A stretch of DNA of 35,479 nt from Alphaproteobacteria bacterium MarineAlpha5_Bin5 (GTDB lineage Bacteria > Pseudomonadota > Alphaproteobacteria > HIMB59 > GCA-002718135): positions 1 to 35,479 of the forward strand of contig PTKZ01000014.1 in the NCBI GenBank assembly GCA_002938205.1. The letters run 5' to 3'. Both the position numbers and the translations under genes were made by a program. Each line of letters begins with the position of its first letter. Positions within the stretch are counted from its first letter, which is position 1. This document shows positions 24,610 to 33,055 of this stretch, one piece after another. The notes below the pieces were generated by a model, which had not been told where the DNA came from, did no database searches, and worked only from the letters and a program-made list of their open reading frames with translations.

Positions 24610-25614
24610 ATGAAAAAATTCATAACAATATTTTTTATATGTATATTTTTTAGCGGGACGGTTTTTTCTGTTGATGAAGAAAAATATACTTCAGATGGTG
24701 GATATAAAATAAAATCAACAAATAAACATTTTGTTAATATTTCAGATCAAAAAACTTTAACATATGAGAATGAAGAGGATGATATTCCTGGAAGATTTTT
24801 ATATGATCAAGAAGATGTTACAGATGATTATCAAGTGCATATTATTTACCTTTTAGCATCTAATTCAGAAGATAAAAAATATGATGTAAATGGAACTATA
24901 GAACAACTAGTATTAACTGGAAATGAATATTTAAAAAGTAAGACTGACGGACAACAATTTAGATTAGATTTAACTAAAGAAGGTAAATTAGATGTTAGTT
25001 TTATTAGAGTAGATAAAAAGAAAAAAAAAATTAATAGAATAGATAATGGCGCAGGGTATTTTGCTGCTGAAGCTGTGAAGCGTGGTTTTTATAATCCAAA
25101 AAAACTATATGCGATTTTTTATCAAGACAAGTATCAACATGAATGGGGACAGGTAGGAGACGCATTCTTTTATGGACCTAATGAAATGATTGAAGTTTCT
25201 ATGGGTGTTACTTTCTTAGGAGAAAATCCTGTAATGGAAGGTTTTCATCCTTATGTTCACGAATTAATTCACGTTCTTGGTTTTGTGCAATTATGTGCTC
25301 CTGGAGTAATGATTGATGATGATAAAGATTCTAAATGGGGAATAAAAGATCACCTAGAATATGAGGATGATATAATGAGTGATAGAGGATCAGATTTAGA
25401 TTACATGGATAGATACGTAGATAAAAATCGCATAGAATATTATGGTCATTCTATTCCTAATTGTGAAATGGATTTAAAAAAGAGTGCCTTTTTAGAGCCA
25501 ACAGAAAAAGATTTTCAATTACAACCTAGGTCCAAATCTTGCAAGTTAACACGATGGCAACCAAAATATAATCATCAACTTTCTCTTGATTGTTTAGCAA
25601 GATTAAATTTTTAA
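24610..25614 (+). CDS. Exported metzincin-like zinc protease candidate
   Basis: Secreted protein with an N-terminal signal peptide (about residues 1-20, cut near VFS-VDEE). The zinc-protease motif HELIHVLGFVQ occupies residues 217-227: H217, E218 and H221 fit HExxH with the metzincin Gly at 224, but the position of the usual third ligand (227) is Gln. A further His at 248 precedes EDDIM, whose Met at 256 is placed like a metzincin Met-turn; H248 may be the third ligand. Cysteines at LCAPG and PNCEMD and in the last 30 residues suggest disulphides in the mature protein. Length 334. The family is not one I can name, and activity is inferred from the motif only. No neighbouring substrate or inhibitor gene is evident. 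Confidence 0.62.
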   Translation: MKKFITIFFICIFFSGTVFSVDEEKYTSDGGYKIKSTNKHFVNISDQKTLTYENEEDDIPGRFLYDQEDVTDDYQVHIIYLLASNSEDKKYDVNGTIEQLVLTGNEYLKSKTDGQQFRLDLTKEGKLDVSFIRVDKKKKKINRIDNGAGYFAAEAVKRGFYNPKKLYAIFYQDKYQHEWGQVGDAFFYGPNEMIEVSMGVTFLGENPVMEGFHPYVHELIHVLGFVQLCAPGVMIDDDKDSKWGIKDHLEYEDDIMSDRGSDLDYMDRYVDKNRIEYYGHSIPNCEMDLKKSAFLEPTEKDFQLQPRSKSCKLTRWQPKYNHQLSLDCLARLNF

Positions 25615-25697
25615 TTTGCAATCGTCAGAATATCAACAACATTAATTAAATTAATTTAAAAATCATAGTTAAAATAGAAAAATTTAATTACTTTGGA

Positions 25698-26027
25698 TTA
25701 TTTTGATAATATTTTAATAAAAATTTTACCATTATCAACTTTAACTGGATATGTTTTGAGATCCACACAAGCTGGCGGACTAATAGCTTCCCCTGTTTTG
25801 ATCTTAAAAATTCCTTGATGCATAGGGCATTCTATCTCATCATCAATTACCAGACCATCTTCCAAATGAACAGCTTCATGTGTACATAACCCATCTGTGG
25901 CATAATACCCATCTTCTAATTTATATACACAATAAGACTTATTATCATGGTCAAATCGCACTATATCTTCAATCTCAATTCCAGATTCATCTGAAACTTC
26001 TAACCAATTTTCATTATTTTCACTCAT
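25698..26027 (-). CDS. Rieske-type [2Fe-2S] ferredoxin
   Basis: Soluble electron carrier. The Rieske ligands are C48 and H50 in CTH and C67 and H70 in CPMHQG, with the C-terminal strand VKVDNGKIFIKI that ends small oxygenase ferredoxins. Length 109 equals the ferredoxin components of multicomponent dioxygenases and is too short for a terminal oxygenase. The stop-to-start gap to the upstream reductase gene is 51 bases on the same strand, and the desaturase-like gene lies before that, so the order is oxygenase-like, reductase, ferredoxin. This arrangement suggests that electrons flow from NAD(P)H through the FAD protein and this ferredoxin to the membrane di-iron enzyme. NirD-like and bphF-like alternatives are made less likely by that context. 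Confidence 0.88.
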   Translation of the reverse strand: MSENNENWLEVSDESGIEIEDIVRFDHDNKSYCVYKLEDGYYATDGLCTHEAVHLEDGLVIDDEIECPMHQGIFKIKTGEAISPPACVDLKTYPVKVDNGKIFIKILSK

Positions 26028-26078
26028 TAACTTTTAATACATATAAATTTGATTATGATTTTGTAAACACCCTACGTA

Positions 26079-27320
26079 CTATATTTTGAGAAATTTATTT
26101 AATTTTATCTTTTTGTTTTGCAAATCCTCTATATCCATTGTAACTTTATTTTCTGAAATTTTGCCTGCTAGTCGAATATCTCTTCCTATTTTACCTGCTA
26201 TTCCTACTCCACATGCTCCTATTATTTTTTTATTTTTTAAAAAAAAATAAATTATTCCTTCTTCAATATTATCACCTCTTTGAACTTCTAGATCATAATT
26301 ATTACATAGACCAACCAATTGTAAATTAAAATCGAACTGATCGGACCACATCCAAGGTATTTTTGTATAGGGTAAATTATAGCCAAGCATATTTTTTGCA
26401 GCCGCTATTCCATGATTTTGTGCATGTTGATAAGATTCTAAACGCATTTGAGAATTATAAAAAGGGTGAAAAAAATTTGCTACATCGCCAGCAGCAAACA
26501 CACTTTTTTCTGAAGTTCTACAAAACTCATCTGTTAAAATACCATTATCTAATTTAAGAGCAGTATTTTCAAACAAGTCAACATTAGCAATTGATCCAAT
26601 ACCAGCTATTATACAATCTACATCTATTTTATTATTGTTTAGATCTATTTGATATCCCGTATTTTGTTTTTGAATTGATAATATATTGGAATTTAAAAAA
26701 ACTGTATTACCATTCTTTTGATGATAATCTGATATTAATGAAGCTATTTGATGTGGTATCACTCTACCCATAAGCTGACTACCCATTTCAATAATATGTG
26801 CAACTTTACCAAGTTGAGCTATGCTTGAGGCAATTTCTAATCCAATAAAACCTCCTCCCACTATTGCAAACTTATTATGTGTATTAATAGCTTGTTTAAT
26901 TTTTTTGCTATCTTCAATATTTCTTAGATAGAGAATACTATTATTTATATCATCTTCGCTTTCACCTAAATTTAACATTTTATTTTTTGAACCAGTTGCT
27001 ATGAGTAAAGTTTCATATGTATGACTTTGAGCATCATTAGTGATTAATATTTTTTTTTCAAAATCAACTTCTTCAACAGTATTATTTTTAATTTGTATAT
27101 TTTCTGTATTATAAAAATCATTTGAAAAAAATGATAGCTCTTCATATTTTTTTCTTCCTGTTAAGCTATCTTTTGATAAAGGGGGTCTTTCATAAGGTAA
27201 GTAATTCTCTTCACTAAAAATAGTAATTTTGATTTCTTTATCATGTTTTCTAATTTCATTAGAAGCGTATGCTGCAGCTTGACCAGCTCCTAAAATTGAA
27301 ATTTTTTTTGGTGAAATCAT
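26079..27320 (-). CDS. FAD-dependent ferredoxin reductase (oxygenase reductase component)
   Basis: Pyridine-nucleotide disulphide oxidoreductase-family flavoprotein of the ferredoxin-reductase type. The N-terminal FAD loop is ILGAGQAAAYASNEI; PYERPPLSKD is diagnostic of the BphA4/rubredoxin-reductase group; the NAD(P)H loop is IVGGGFIGLEIASSIA; the second FAD segment VFAAGDVANFF and the C-terminal ferredoxin-reductase domain with a WSDQFDFNLQLVG stretch follow. There is no CxxxxC redox disulphide, so it is not a thiol reductase. Length 413 is typical. It is encoded between the desaturase-like gene (94-base gap) and the Rieske ferredoxin (51-base gap) on one strand and most likely passes electrons to that ferredoxin. 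Confidence 0.9.
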   Translation of the reverse strand: MISPKKISILGAGQAAAYASNEIRKHDKEIKITIFSEENYLPYERPPLSKDSLTGRKKYEELSFFSNDFYNTENIQIKNNTVEEVDFEKKILITNDAQSHTYETLLIATGSKNKMLNLGESEDDINNSILYLRNIEDSKKIKQAINTHNKFAIVGGGFIGLEIASSIAQLGKVAHIIEMGSQLMGRVIPHQIASLISDYHQKNGNTVFLNSNILSIQKQNTGYQIDLNNNKIDVDCIIAGIGSIANVDLFENTALKLDNGILTDEFCRTSEKSVFAAGDVANFFHPFYNSQMRLESYQHAQNHGIAAAKNMLGYNLPYTKIPWMWSDQFDFNLQLVGLCNNYDLEVQRGDNIEEGIIYFFLKNKKIIGACGVGIAGKIGRDIRLAGKISENKVTMDIEDLQNKKIKLNKFLKI

Positions 27321-27414
27321 TAAAATTTATTATAAGCTAATATTAATCATTAACAATTAGTCTAATTATTCAAATATACATTTCATAAATAAAAATATTA
27401 TAGAAGAAATTTCT

Positions 27415-28380
27415 TTAAATACTCAATAAACTATCCTTTTTCTTATTTTTTTTATTTTTCCAAATTTGTTTAAGAATTTCAAAATGCACTGATAAAATAG
27501 ATGGCTCAACTTCATCTGTATGAGGTTTAATTATTTTATGAAATTTAGGAAGTTTGTGGAATGGCACACTTGCATATAAATGATGTTCGATATGATAAGG
27601 CATGTTCCAGTATAGAAATTTTAAAAATGCACTTGGAAAAGAAGTTCTGGTATTATGTATCATGTCGGCAGTTTCATCCTTTCCAGTGTGCTCAACCATT
27701 CTAACTAATCTCAAAAAAGGTTCCCCAAGTATTCTTGGTATAAGCCAATAAATTAGAAAAAAAGTAGAACTAAAATAAATCGAAAATAACAATATGAAAA
27801 AATAACCAATTAACATAATTCTTGATTCAAATACTAATGATCTAATTTCACTATGTGGAATATAATTTTTTTCTGAATCATTTATTTTTCCAAAAGAATG
27901 TCTAAATAAATTTTCTAATATTCTTGTCCATACAGAGAAACTGGTAACATGCTTAAAATATTCTAGATAACTTGATGGGAAATCAACTTTATCCGGATCT
28001 TTTTCTGGATGTTGAGTGTAAGTATGATGTGCCATATGTCTGTATCTCCCATTTAGGAAAGATCTCATAAGTACAAAACCTATAAAATAGCCCACAAATT
28101 CATTTAATTTCTTATTTTTAAAAGCAGATTTATGAATACATTCATGAAGTCCTGCATATAGGAATGCAATGAAACTTCCATGAGCAATCATTACCAATAT
28201 CTTAATGAAAATATTTGATGAAATACTTATTAAAATACCAGAGAAAAGAATAAGTCCTAGATGGATAGAAAGGTGTGTTAATCCACTAATATTATCTCTT
28301 TGTAAAAAAGGTTTTAATTTGTCCTTTGGTATTAACTTTGAGCCATGATATGGCCATTGATATTCTGAGTTAGTTTTCAT
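27415..28380 (-). CDS. Membrane di-iron fatty acid desaturase/hydroxylase family protein
   Basis: Integral membrane non-haem di-iron enzyme. The three histidine boxes are H79-x3-H83 (HECIH), H115-x2-H118-H119 (HMAHH) and H263-x2-H266-H267 (HIEHH), each placed as in the desaturase family, with four or five hydrophobic spans around about 35-75, 90-110, 190-215 and 215-230. Length 321. Additional His/Asp in TYTQHPEKDPD after box 2 and VRMVEHTG before box 3 resemble the hydroxylase-like members. It is upstream of a ferredoxin reductase and Rieske ferredoxin, which argues for a dedicated electron chain and therefore possibly a hydroxylase of a specific small or lipid substrate instead of a housekeeping acyl-desaturase. 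The substrate cannot be told from sequence. Confidence 0.82.
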   Translation of the reverse strand: MKTNSEYQWPYHGSKLIPKDKLKPFLQRDNISGLTHLSIHLGLILFSGILISISSNIFIKILVMIAHGSFIAFLYAGLHECIHKSAFKNKKLNEFVGYFIGFVLMRSFLNGRYRHMAHHTYTQHPEKDPDKVDFPSSYLEYFKHVTSFSVWTRILENLFRHSFGKINDSEKNYIPHSEIRSLVFESRIMLIGYFFILLFSIYFSSTFFLIYWLIPRILGEPFLRLVRMVEHTGKDETADMIHNTRTSFPSAFLKFLYWNMPYHIEHHLYASVPFHKLPKFHKIIKPHTDEVEPSILSVHFEILKQIWKNKKNKKKDSLLSI

Positions 28381-28515
28381 TTAAAATCTAATTAATAATT
28401 TTAATGGATTTAACAAATATATTTTATGATATTTTTTGTTCATTGAAATCTTCAAAATAATTAATAAACCTAATAGACAGTTTATATAAATTATAGATAT
28501 AAAGTAAGCATTTTC

Positions 28516-28539
28516 ATACCAAGTTTTTCTCGGTATAAT
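28516..28539 (+). promoter_or_regulatory. Candidate nitrilase promoter with short inverted repeat
   Basis: A perfect TATAAT at 28534-28539 ends eight bases before the nitrilase ATG, implying a leader of one or two bases. ATACC at 28516-28520 and GGTAT at 28532-28536 form a five-base inverted repeat that overlaps the -10, which could be an operator half-site pair. No good -35 was found. The 167-base gap 28381-28547 must also serve the divergent desaturase-like gene. Confidence 0.4.
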
Positions 28540-28547
28540 AACAAGCA

Positions 28548-29486
28548 ATGAAAAAAAATATAAAAGTCTCAGTAATACAACAACCACCAGTTTATCTTAA
28601 TTTAAAGGAAAGTATTGAGCGCGCCGTAAGTTTAATTGAACAATCAGCTAAAGAAGGTTCAAAATTAGTTGTTTTTCCAGAAACTTGGTTTCCAGGTTAT
28701 CCTGAATTTGTGTGGCGTTTAAAACCAGGGGCAGACATGAAAAAAACGGATGATCTATTTAAAATCTCACAAGCAAATTCAGTAGACTTAAAAAAAAACC
28801 ACATGAAACCAATTCAAGAAGCTGCAAGAAAAAATGAATTAGTTATAGTTGCCGGTCATCAAGAAATTGATAGTGAGATAAGTGGATCAACTTTGTACAA
28901 CTCCTGTATCATTATTGATGCTGATGGGAAAATATTAAATAACCATAGAAAATTGATGCCAACAAATCCTGAAAGAATGGTTTGGGGTTTTGGAGATGCT
29001 TCAGGTCTTAACGTTGTTGAAACTGCAGTAGGAAGAATAGGAGCATTGTTGTGTTGGGAAAACTACATGCCTTTAGCTCGATATGCAATGTATTCACAAA
29101 ATATTGATATCTATGTTGCTCCAACGTGGGATGAAGGTAAGACCTGGATAGCTACTATGCAACACATTGCAAAAGAAGGAGGTTGTTGGGTTATTAGTTG
29201 CGCAACTGCAATACAAGCTTCTGATATTCCCTCAGATCTTCCACATTACAATGAATTATTTCCTACAAAAGATGAATGGGTTAATTGTGGAGATGCAGTT
29301 ATATACAAACCTTTTGGTGAGTTACATGCTGGTCCAATGAATAAAGAAAAAGGTATACTTTTTTCTGAAATTGATGTTTCTTTATCACGTGTCTCTCGCA
29401 GAAGATTTGATGCAACAGGACATTACTCAAGACCTGACATTTTTTCTTTAAAAATTGATAAAAGTAAAAAAAAACCCGTAATATAA
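28548..29486 (+). CDS. Aliphatic-type nitrilase
   Basis: Carbon-nitrogen hydrolase of the nitrilase branch, converting an organic nitrile to the carboxylic acid and ammonia; cytoplasmic and usually forming spiral oligomers. The catalytic triad is E45 in FPETWFPGYPEF, K135 in HRKLMPTNPERMVWGFGD and C169 in LLCWENYMPLARYA. WENYMPL and GYPEF are signatures of true nitrilases and separate it from amidases, omega-amidases and cyanide hydratase-like or carbamoylputrescine enzymes. Length 312 is slightly short of the typical 330-370; the C-terminal tail that influences oligomerisation is reduced. It diverges from the di-iron oxygenase unit. Supply of ammonia from nitriles or detoxification are the likely roles; the substrate is unknown. 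Confidence 0.9.
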   Translation: MKKNIKVSVIQQPPVYLNLKESIERAVSLIEQSAKEGSKLVVFPETWFPGYPEFVWRLKPGADMKKTDDLFKISQANSVDLKKNHMKPIQEAARKNELVIVAGHQEIDSEISGSTLYNSCIIIDADGKILNNHRKLMPTNPERMVWGFGDASGLNVVETAVGRIGALLCWENYMPLARYAMYSQNIDIYVAPTWDEGKTWIATMQHIAKEGGCWVISCATAIQASDIPSDLPHYNELFPTKDEWVNCGDAVIYKPFGELHAGPMNKEKGILFSEIDVSLSRVSRRRFDATGHYSRPDIFSLKIDKSKKKPVI

Positions 29487-29569
29487 ATTAGCTTGAAAAA
29501 ACTTTTAAGGACCTTAATTCTAATTATTATTTTATCAGAAACCTTTTTAACTTCTGTTGAGTATAAAAA

Positions 29570-29866
29570 TTAAATATTAATTGAACTTAATTCCCACAGT
29601 TGAATACTTTCAATACATTCATCCCAAATAGGTTTTGCTATCGGATTATTACCTGACGACAATTCTTTCAAACCTTCTTCGTTATGGACAGAGAGTTTAA
29701 ACATAATATAACTTTTATCGGGCGCTATTGCCGGCACTGTTTTTTCAACATGAGCGATACTTTTTCTTACACCCATTCCTTCATCTGACTGCATCCATCC
29801 CATGAATTTTTCAAATGTTCCATCTCCCGATTTAAATTTTGCCAATACAAGCATACCTTTTTCCAT
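29570..29866 (-). CDS. Small cytoplasmic protein of unknown function
   Basis: Not recognised. The 98 residues have no signal peptide and no membrane segment; the alternation of a strand (MLVLAKFKSG), a helix (GTFEKFMGWMQSDEG), another strand (KSYIMFKLSVH) and a helix with NPIAKPIWDECIESIQLWEL suggests a ferredoxin-like dimeric alpha/beta-barrel fold, by eye only. AAAGGA about seven bases before the ATG is a good Shine-Dalgarno match, and codon use is normal, so it is likely real. It ends convergently with the nitrilase, 83 bases away. Whether it works with the nitrilase or the oxygenase genes cannot be said. Confidence 0.6.
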   Translation of the reverse strand: MEKGMLVLAKFKSGDGTFEKFMGWMQSDEGMGVRKSIAHVEKTVPAIAPDKSYIMFKLSVHNEEGLKELSSGNNPIAKPIWDECIESIQLWELSSINI

Positions 29867-30112
29867 ATCTTAATCCTTTCTTTGTAATTATTTATTTTAT
29901 TTAATATTACCTTTTTTCATAATATTTTCTGTGAAAAAATCACTTTTATTTTATTTAAATAACATATAGGGCATTTATCTTAAGAACGTTTTTTTTAGGA
30001 AAAATCGACAAAAATTTTAAAATATAAGATTTTTTTTGATTAAATTGTTGAATTTTCAAAATAATATTTGCCTTTATGCCAAAACGTTTTAGTAACATTT
30101 GAAAATTTTTTT

Positions 30113-32797
30113 ATGATAGATTTTTTAAGAAAAGCTGTATCATATTTATTGATATTATTTTTATCCATAACTAAAATTCTTATTTTATTAATGATTGATA
30201 CTAAAGTAGCTTTTGCAGCACCAACATATACTGATTCTCTTTATATTCATAACCTTCGTCATTCTACAGGCATTACTTTTAACTCTGATGGTACTAAGAT
30301 GTATATTCTTGCTTCTATGTCGACCAACAATAGTGTTAATAGTTCTTCAACGGATAAGATATCGGAATTTACCTTAAGTAATGCTTATGATTTGTCAGGA
30401 ATTAGTAAAGATGCTAACGGAATTGCTGATGATTATGTCACAGAAGGCATCAGAGGCAAATGTGGTAGTGGATGGAAAAACAGTCTAGTTAATCCAGCGG
30501 ATTTATTTTGGAATGGTGATGGAACGCAGATTGTCGTAGTTGATAGTACAAGCTCTAGTACTTCTAATAACAATAATAGTGTTTGTTCAGTTGGTATTGA
30601 AAGCAGTACTGCATATGACATAGATGATGGAATGACTGACTTAGTTGATGCTGGCGATGATCCAGGTTTTGATTTAGACGACTCAGGAACAGATGTTAGT
30701 TCAGCTAATGCTGAAGCTATAAAAGGTGTAACTTTTAACAATGATGGTTCAAAAATATTTGTTTCATCGCCAATTGATGGCAAAATTTATCAATTCGCAT
30801 TATCGACTGATTACGATCTTGGGACAGCTTCATATGGTGGCGCAAATTTTTCTTTTGATACAAGTGGTGTAATATCAAATGATGCAGCAACAGCTATAAG
30901 ATTTAGCAATGATGGCAAACAAATGTTTGTAAATGATGGAACTGAAGATAAAATTTTCCAATGGAGTTTATCAACTGCATTTGATTTATCTTCTACAATC
31001 ACTTTACTCGGCAATTTTAGCATAAGAGATGATTATCAAAATAAAGCAGGTGATTATAATTCTAATATTCCAGATCATAGCAGTGTAACAGGAGTTCTTG
31101 AGGGTTTAGAGTTTAATAATGATGGATCTAAATTTTTCGTAACAACTGGTCATTTCAGTAATAACACAGGAAGGCAATTTGTTATGGAATATGCATTAGA
31201 TTGTCCATATGGTATAGTAGAATGTGAACCAACCCTTTCTTCTTGTTCTCCTACTGATGGAGCGACTGGGGTTGGCGTTGATCATGATATTGTTCTAACT
31301 TTTAGTGAAGCTGTGGATGTAGAAAGTGGAAATATTGTAATAAAAAAATCCTCTGATGATTCAGTTGTGGAAACAATAGACGTAACAGGATCAAGTGTAA
31401 CAGGAACAGGTACTACTGAAATTACTGTTAATGTTTCAACTACCTTTGATATAGAAACAAGTTACTATATCACCATTGATTCTACTGCTTTCGATGATTC
31501 AGGCAGCCTTTCTTATGCGGGTATTAATGATGCAACAACTTGCAATTTTTCGACCGGTCAAGAGAATCCTTTATTAGATAAAGAAGTTGTTGGATTGATT
31601 GAAGCTCAAGTGGAAATGTCCCATCGAATAATTAAACATACAACAAAATCCGTAATGCATCGAATTGAATGGTTGAGAAGACATAAAGATCTAGATAATC
31701 TCAACAATCAAAATATTACATTTCAATTTTCAGACCCAATGATTTCAACTCTTTCAAAAGTAATTCCTGCATCTACTATCCAAGATACAATAAATGAAAA
31801 TCATCATAATGATTGGTTCTTTTGGAGCGAAGGTCAAATTAGTGTTGGAAAAACAGGAGAAGAAGAATCGACATTAGCAAGAGACATAGAGGCAAATGGA
31901 ATAATAATTGGAATAGATAATCGGACAAATCAAGAAAGCATGTATGGCGTTGCATTTGGGTACGGTGAAGATATTGTCGATGTAGGTTCTTCAGGAACTG
32001 GGACTGATACTAAATTTTATAGCTTAAGTTTATATGGAACTTTATCTCGCAATAATACAAATTACTTAGATGGTTTACTTGGGATAAGTACTTTAAAGTC
32101 AGATCTTATAAGGAAGAAAAACTCTCATACTTTAACTGGTGAAAGAGACGGCAAACAAGTATTCAGTTCTGTAAACTATAGCAAAGTAATTAATAAAGAT
32201 GATTTTAATTTAAATCCACTTGGAAGAATTGATATAGGTTATACTGAGCTTGGTGCATACGATGAAACAGGAAAAAATGCATTAAGTTATGAAAAGAATA
32301 AAATCATAACAGGAATAACTTCAATTGGTTTATTATTAGATAGTACCAAACAAATTAATCAAGGTATGACGATAAAACAAATGGGTCGATTAGAATATAG
32401 CGCAGATTTTAGTCCAGATTCTGATGCAACACTTTCGTATGTTACAGATCCAGCAACAGAATACACGTTGACCGTTAGCAATAAAGCAAGGGATAATTTA
32501 AGAGCAGGTATAGGTTTTGATTTTTCAACAGATGATGGTTTTTCAGCTATTATGAATTATGAAAGATATGAAACCCTGGGCAGTACTCACACTGATACAA
32601 TGTATTTTGCCTTAGGTTGGGTTACAAATAGAAAAACTGAATATGGGATAACTTTCAATGGTACTGATAATACCACAGCAAGTTTTGATCATATTAAGAA
32701 CATAAAAGGTTTTGATCTTAATTTTAATTTCGATGTTCATCCATTTTCTGAAAAAATAAATCAACAAGCAAACTTAAATTTATCTAAAAGTTTTTAA
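30113..32797 (+). CDS. Autotransporter (type V secretion) with propeller-like repeats and Ig-like domain
   Basis: Outer-membrane autotransporter, 894 residues from ATG 30113 (a TTG at 30068 would add 15 unlikely residues). An extended signal peptide (about 1-37, ending AFA-AP) is followed by a passenger with repeated FNNDGSK-type blades starting near residues 53, 205, 261 and 331, each ending in a short hydrophobic strand, like a beta-propeller. A bacterial Ig-like (Big_5-like) domain with SPTDGATGVGVDHDIVLTFSE lies at about 371-475. A helical linker (about 480-545) precedes the C-terminal autotransporter beta-barrel (about 565-894), whose final Phe in NLNLSKSF is the usual outer-membrane assembly signal. 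Several Asp-rich DDxDDSG stretches may bind calcium. The 246-base gap upstream shows no convincing promoter. Confidence 0.8.
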   Translation: MIDFLRKAVSYLLILFLSITKILILLMIDTKVAFAAPTYTDSLYIHNLRHSTGITFNSDGTKMYILASMSTNNSVNSSSTDKISEFTLSNAYDLSGISKDANGIADDYVTEGIRGKCGSGWKNSLVNPADLFWNGDGTQIVVVDSTSSSTSNNNNSVCSVGIESSTAYDIDDGMTDLVDAGDDPGFDLDDSGTDVSSANAEAIKGVTFNNDGSKIFVSSPIDGKIYQFALSTDYDLGTASYGGANFSFDTSGVISNDAATAIRFSNDGKQMFVNDGTEDKIFQWSLSTAFDLSSTITLLGNFSIRDDYQNKAGDYNSNIPDHSSVTGVLEGLEFNNDGSKFFVTTGHFSNNTGRQFVMEYALDCPYGIVECEPTLSSCSPTDGATGVGVDHDIVLTFSEAVDVESGNIVIKKSSDDSVVETIDVTGSSVTGTGTTEITVNVSTTFDIETSYYITIDSTAFDDSGSLSYAGINDATTCNFSTGQENPLLDKEVVGLIEAQVEMSHRIIKHTTKSVMHRIEWLRRHKDLDNLNNQNITFQFSDPMISTLSKVIPASTIQDTINENHHNDWFFWSEGQISVGKTGEEESTLARDIEANGIIIGIDNRTNQESMYGVAFGYGEDIVDVGSSGTGTDTKFYSLSLYGTLSRNNTNYLDGLLGISTLKSDLIRKKNSHTLTGERDGKQVFSSVNYSKVINKDDFNLNPLGRIDIGYTELGAYDETGKNALSYEKNKIITGITSIGLLLDSTKQINQGMTIKQMGRLEYSADFSPDSDATLSYVTDPATEYTLTVSNKARDNLRAGIGFDFSTDDGFSAIMNYERYETLGSTHTDTMYFALGWVTNRKTEYGITFNGTDNTTASFDHIKNIKGFDLNFNFDVHPFSEKINQQANLNLSKSF

Positions 32798-32941
32798 CTA
32801 TATTTTTAAAAAATATTATTAATTCTTTTGACATGAATTTTAAATACTTAAAGAGTTTTGATTTAAAATTTAAAAGAAAATTTTAAATCTTTCTATTGGT
32901 TATTTTTTTTATATATTTTTTAAATACTAATTTCTTTTTCG

Positions 32942-32962
32942 TATGACGCGTATATGACGCGT
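32942..32962. repeat. Left repeat pair, 10-mer twice at an 11-base period
   Basis: TATGACGCGT occurs at 32942-32951 and 32953-32962. The 11-base period puts both copies on the same helical face, as seen for sites bound by protein dimers or tandem monomers. Its first nine bases match the right-hand pair in seven of nine positions, consensus TAYGACGMG. Confidence 0.6.
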
Positions 32963-33014
32963 GAAATTAGGGCATCTTAAAAAAAACTAGAGAAATGAAT
33001 CAAAAATCAAGAAT

Positions 33015-33055
33015 GTAGTGGGGCGTTCTGTTGCTCGGTGCGTGAACCAAACTAC
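33015..33055. other. Candidate structured hairpin between the repeat pairs
   Basis: GTAGTGG (33015-33021) can pair with CC-AA-ACTAC (33047-33055), with the AA as a bulge, closing a 25-base G+C-rich loop. Inside it, GTTC 33025-33028 could instead pair with GAAC 33044-33047. It may be part of a small RNA or simply a structured DNA site; no known RNA family is recognised. Confidence 0.3.

Noticed and set aside
28381..28587. Minus-strand 68-residue hydrophobic ORF just before the desaturase-like gene
   Set aside because: Its start lies inside the divergent nitrilase gene and it covers that gene's promoter; the hydrophobicity is what AT-rich non-coding DNA gives. Its TAA touches the desaturase ATG, which is the only point in favour.
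29493..29573. TTG-started 26-codon ORF resembling a bare signal peptide (MKKLLRTLILIIILSETF then eight residues)
   Set aside because: No ribosome-binding site, no mature part, and it overlaps the end of the small minus-strand gene. It could be the remnant of a lost exported-protein gene, but nothing downstream in any frame continues it.
30433..30783. Minus-strand 116-residue ORF opposite the autotransporter passenger
   Set aside because: Shadow of the Asp/Ser-rich coding strand; Pro/Ser-rich product with no recognisable features.
29967..32984. TAGGGCAT followed by CTTAA near both ends of the autotransporter gene, as if flanking repeats
   Set aside because: The identical part is only eight bases with different spacing to CTTAA, and the same octamer also occurs inside the Rieske gene at about 25833; chance is the simplest explanation.
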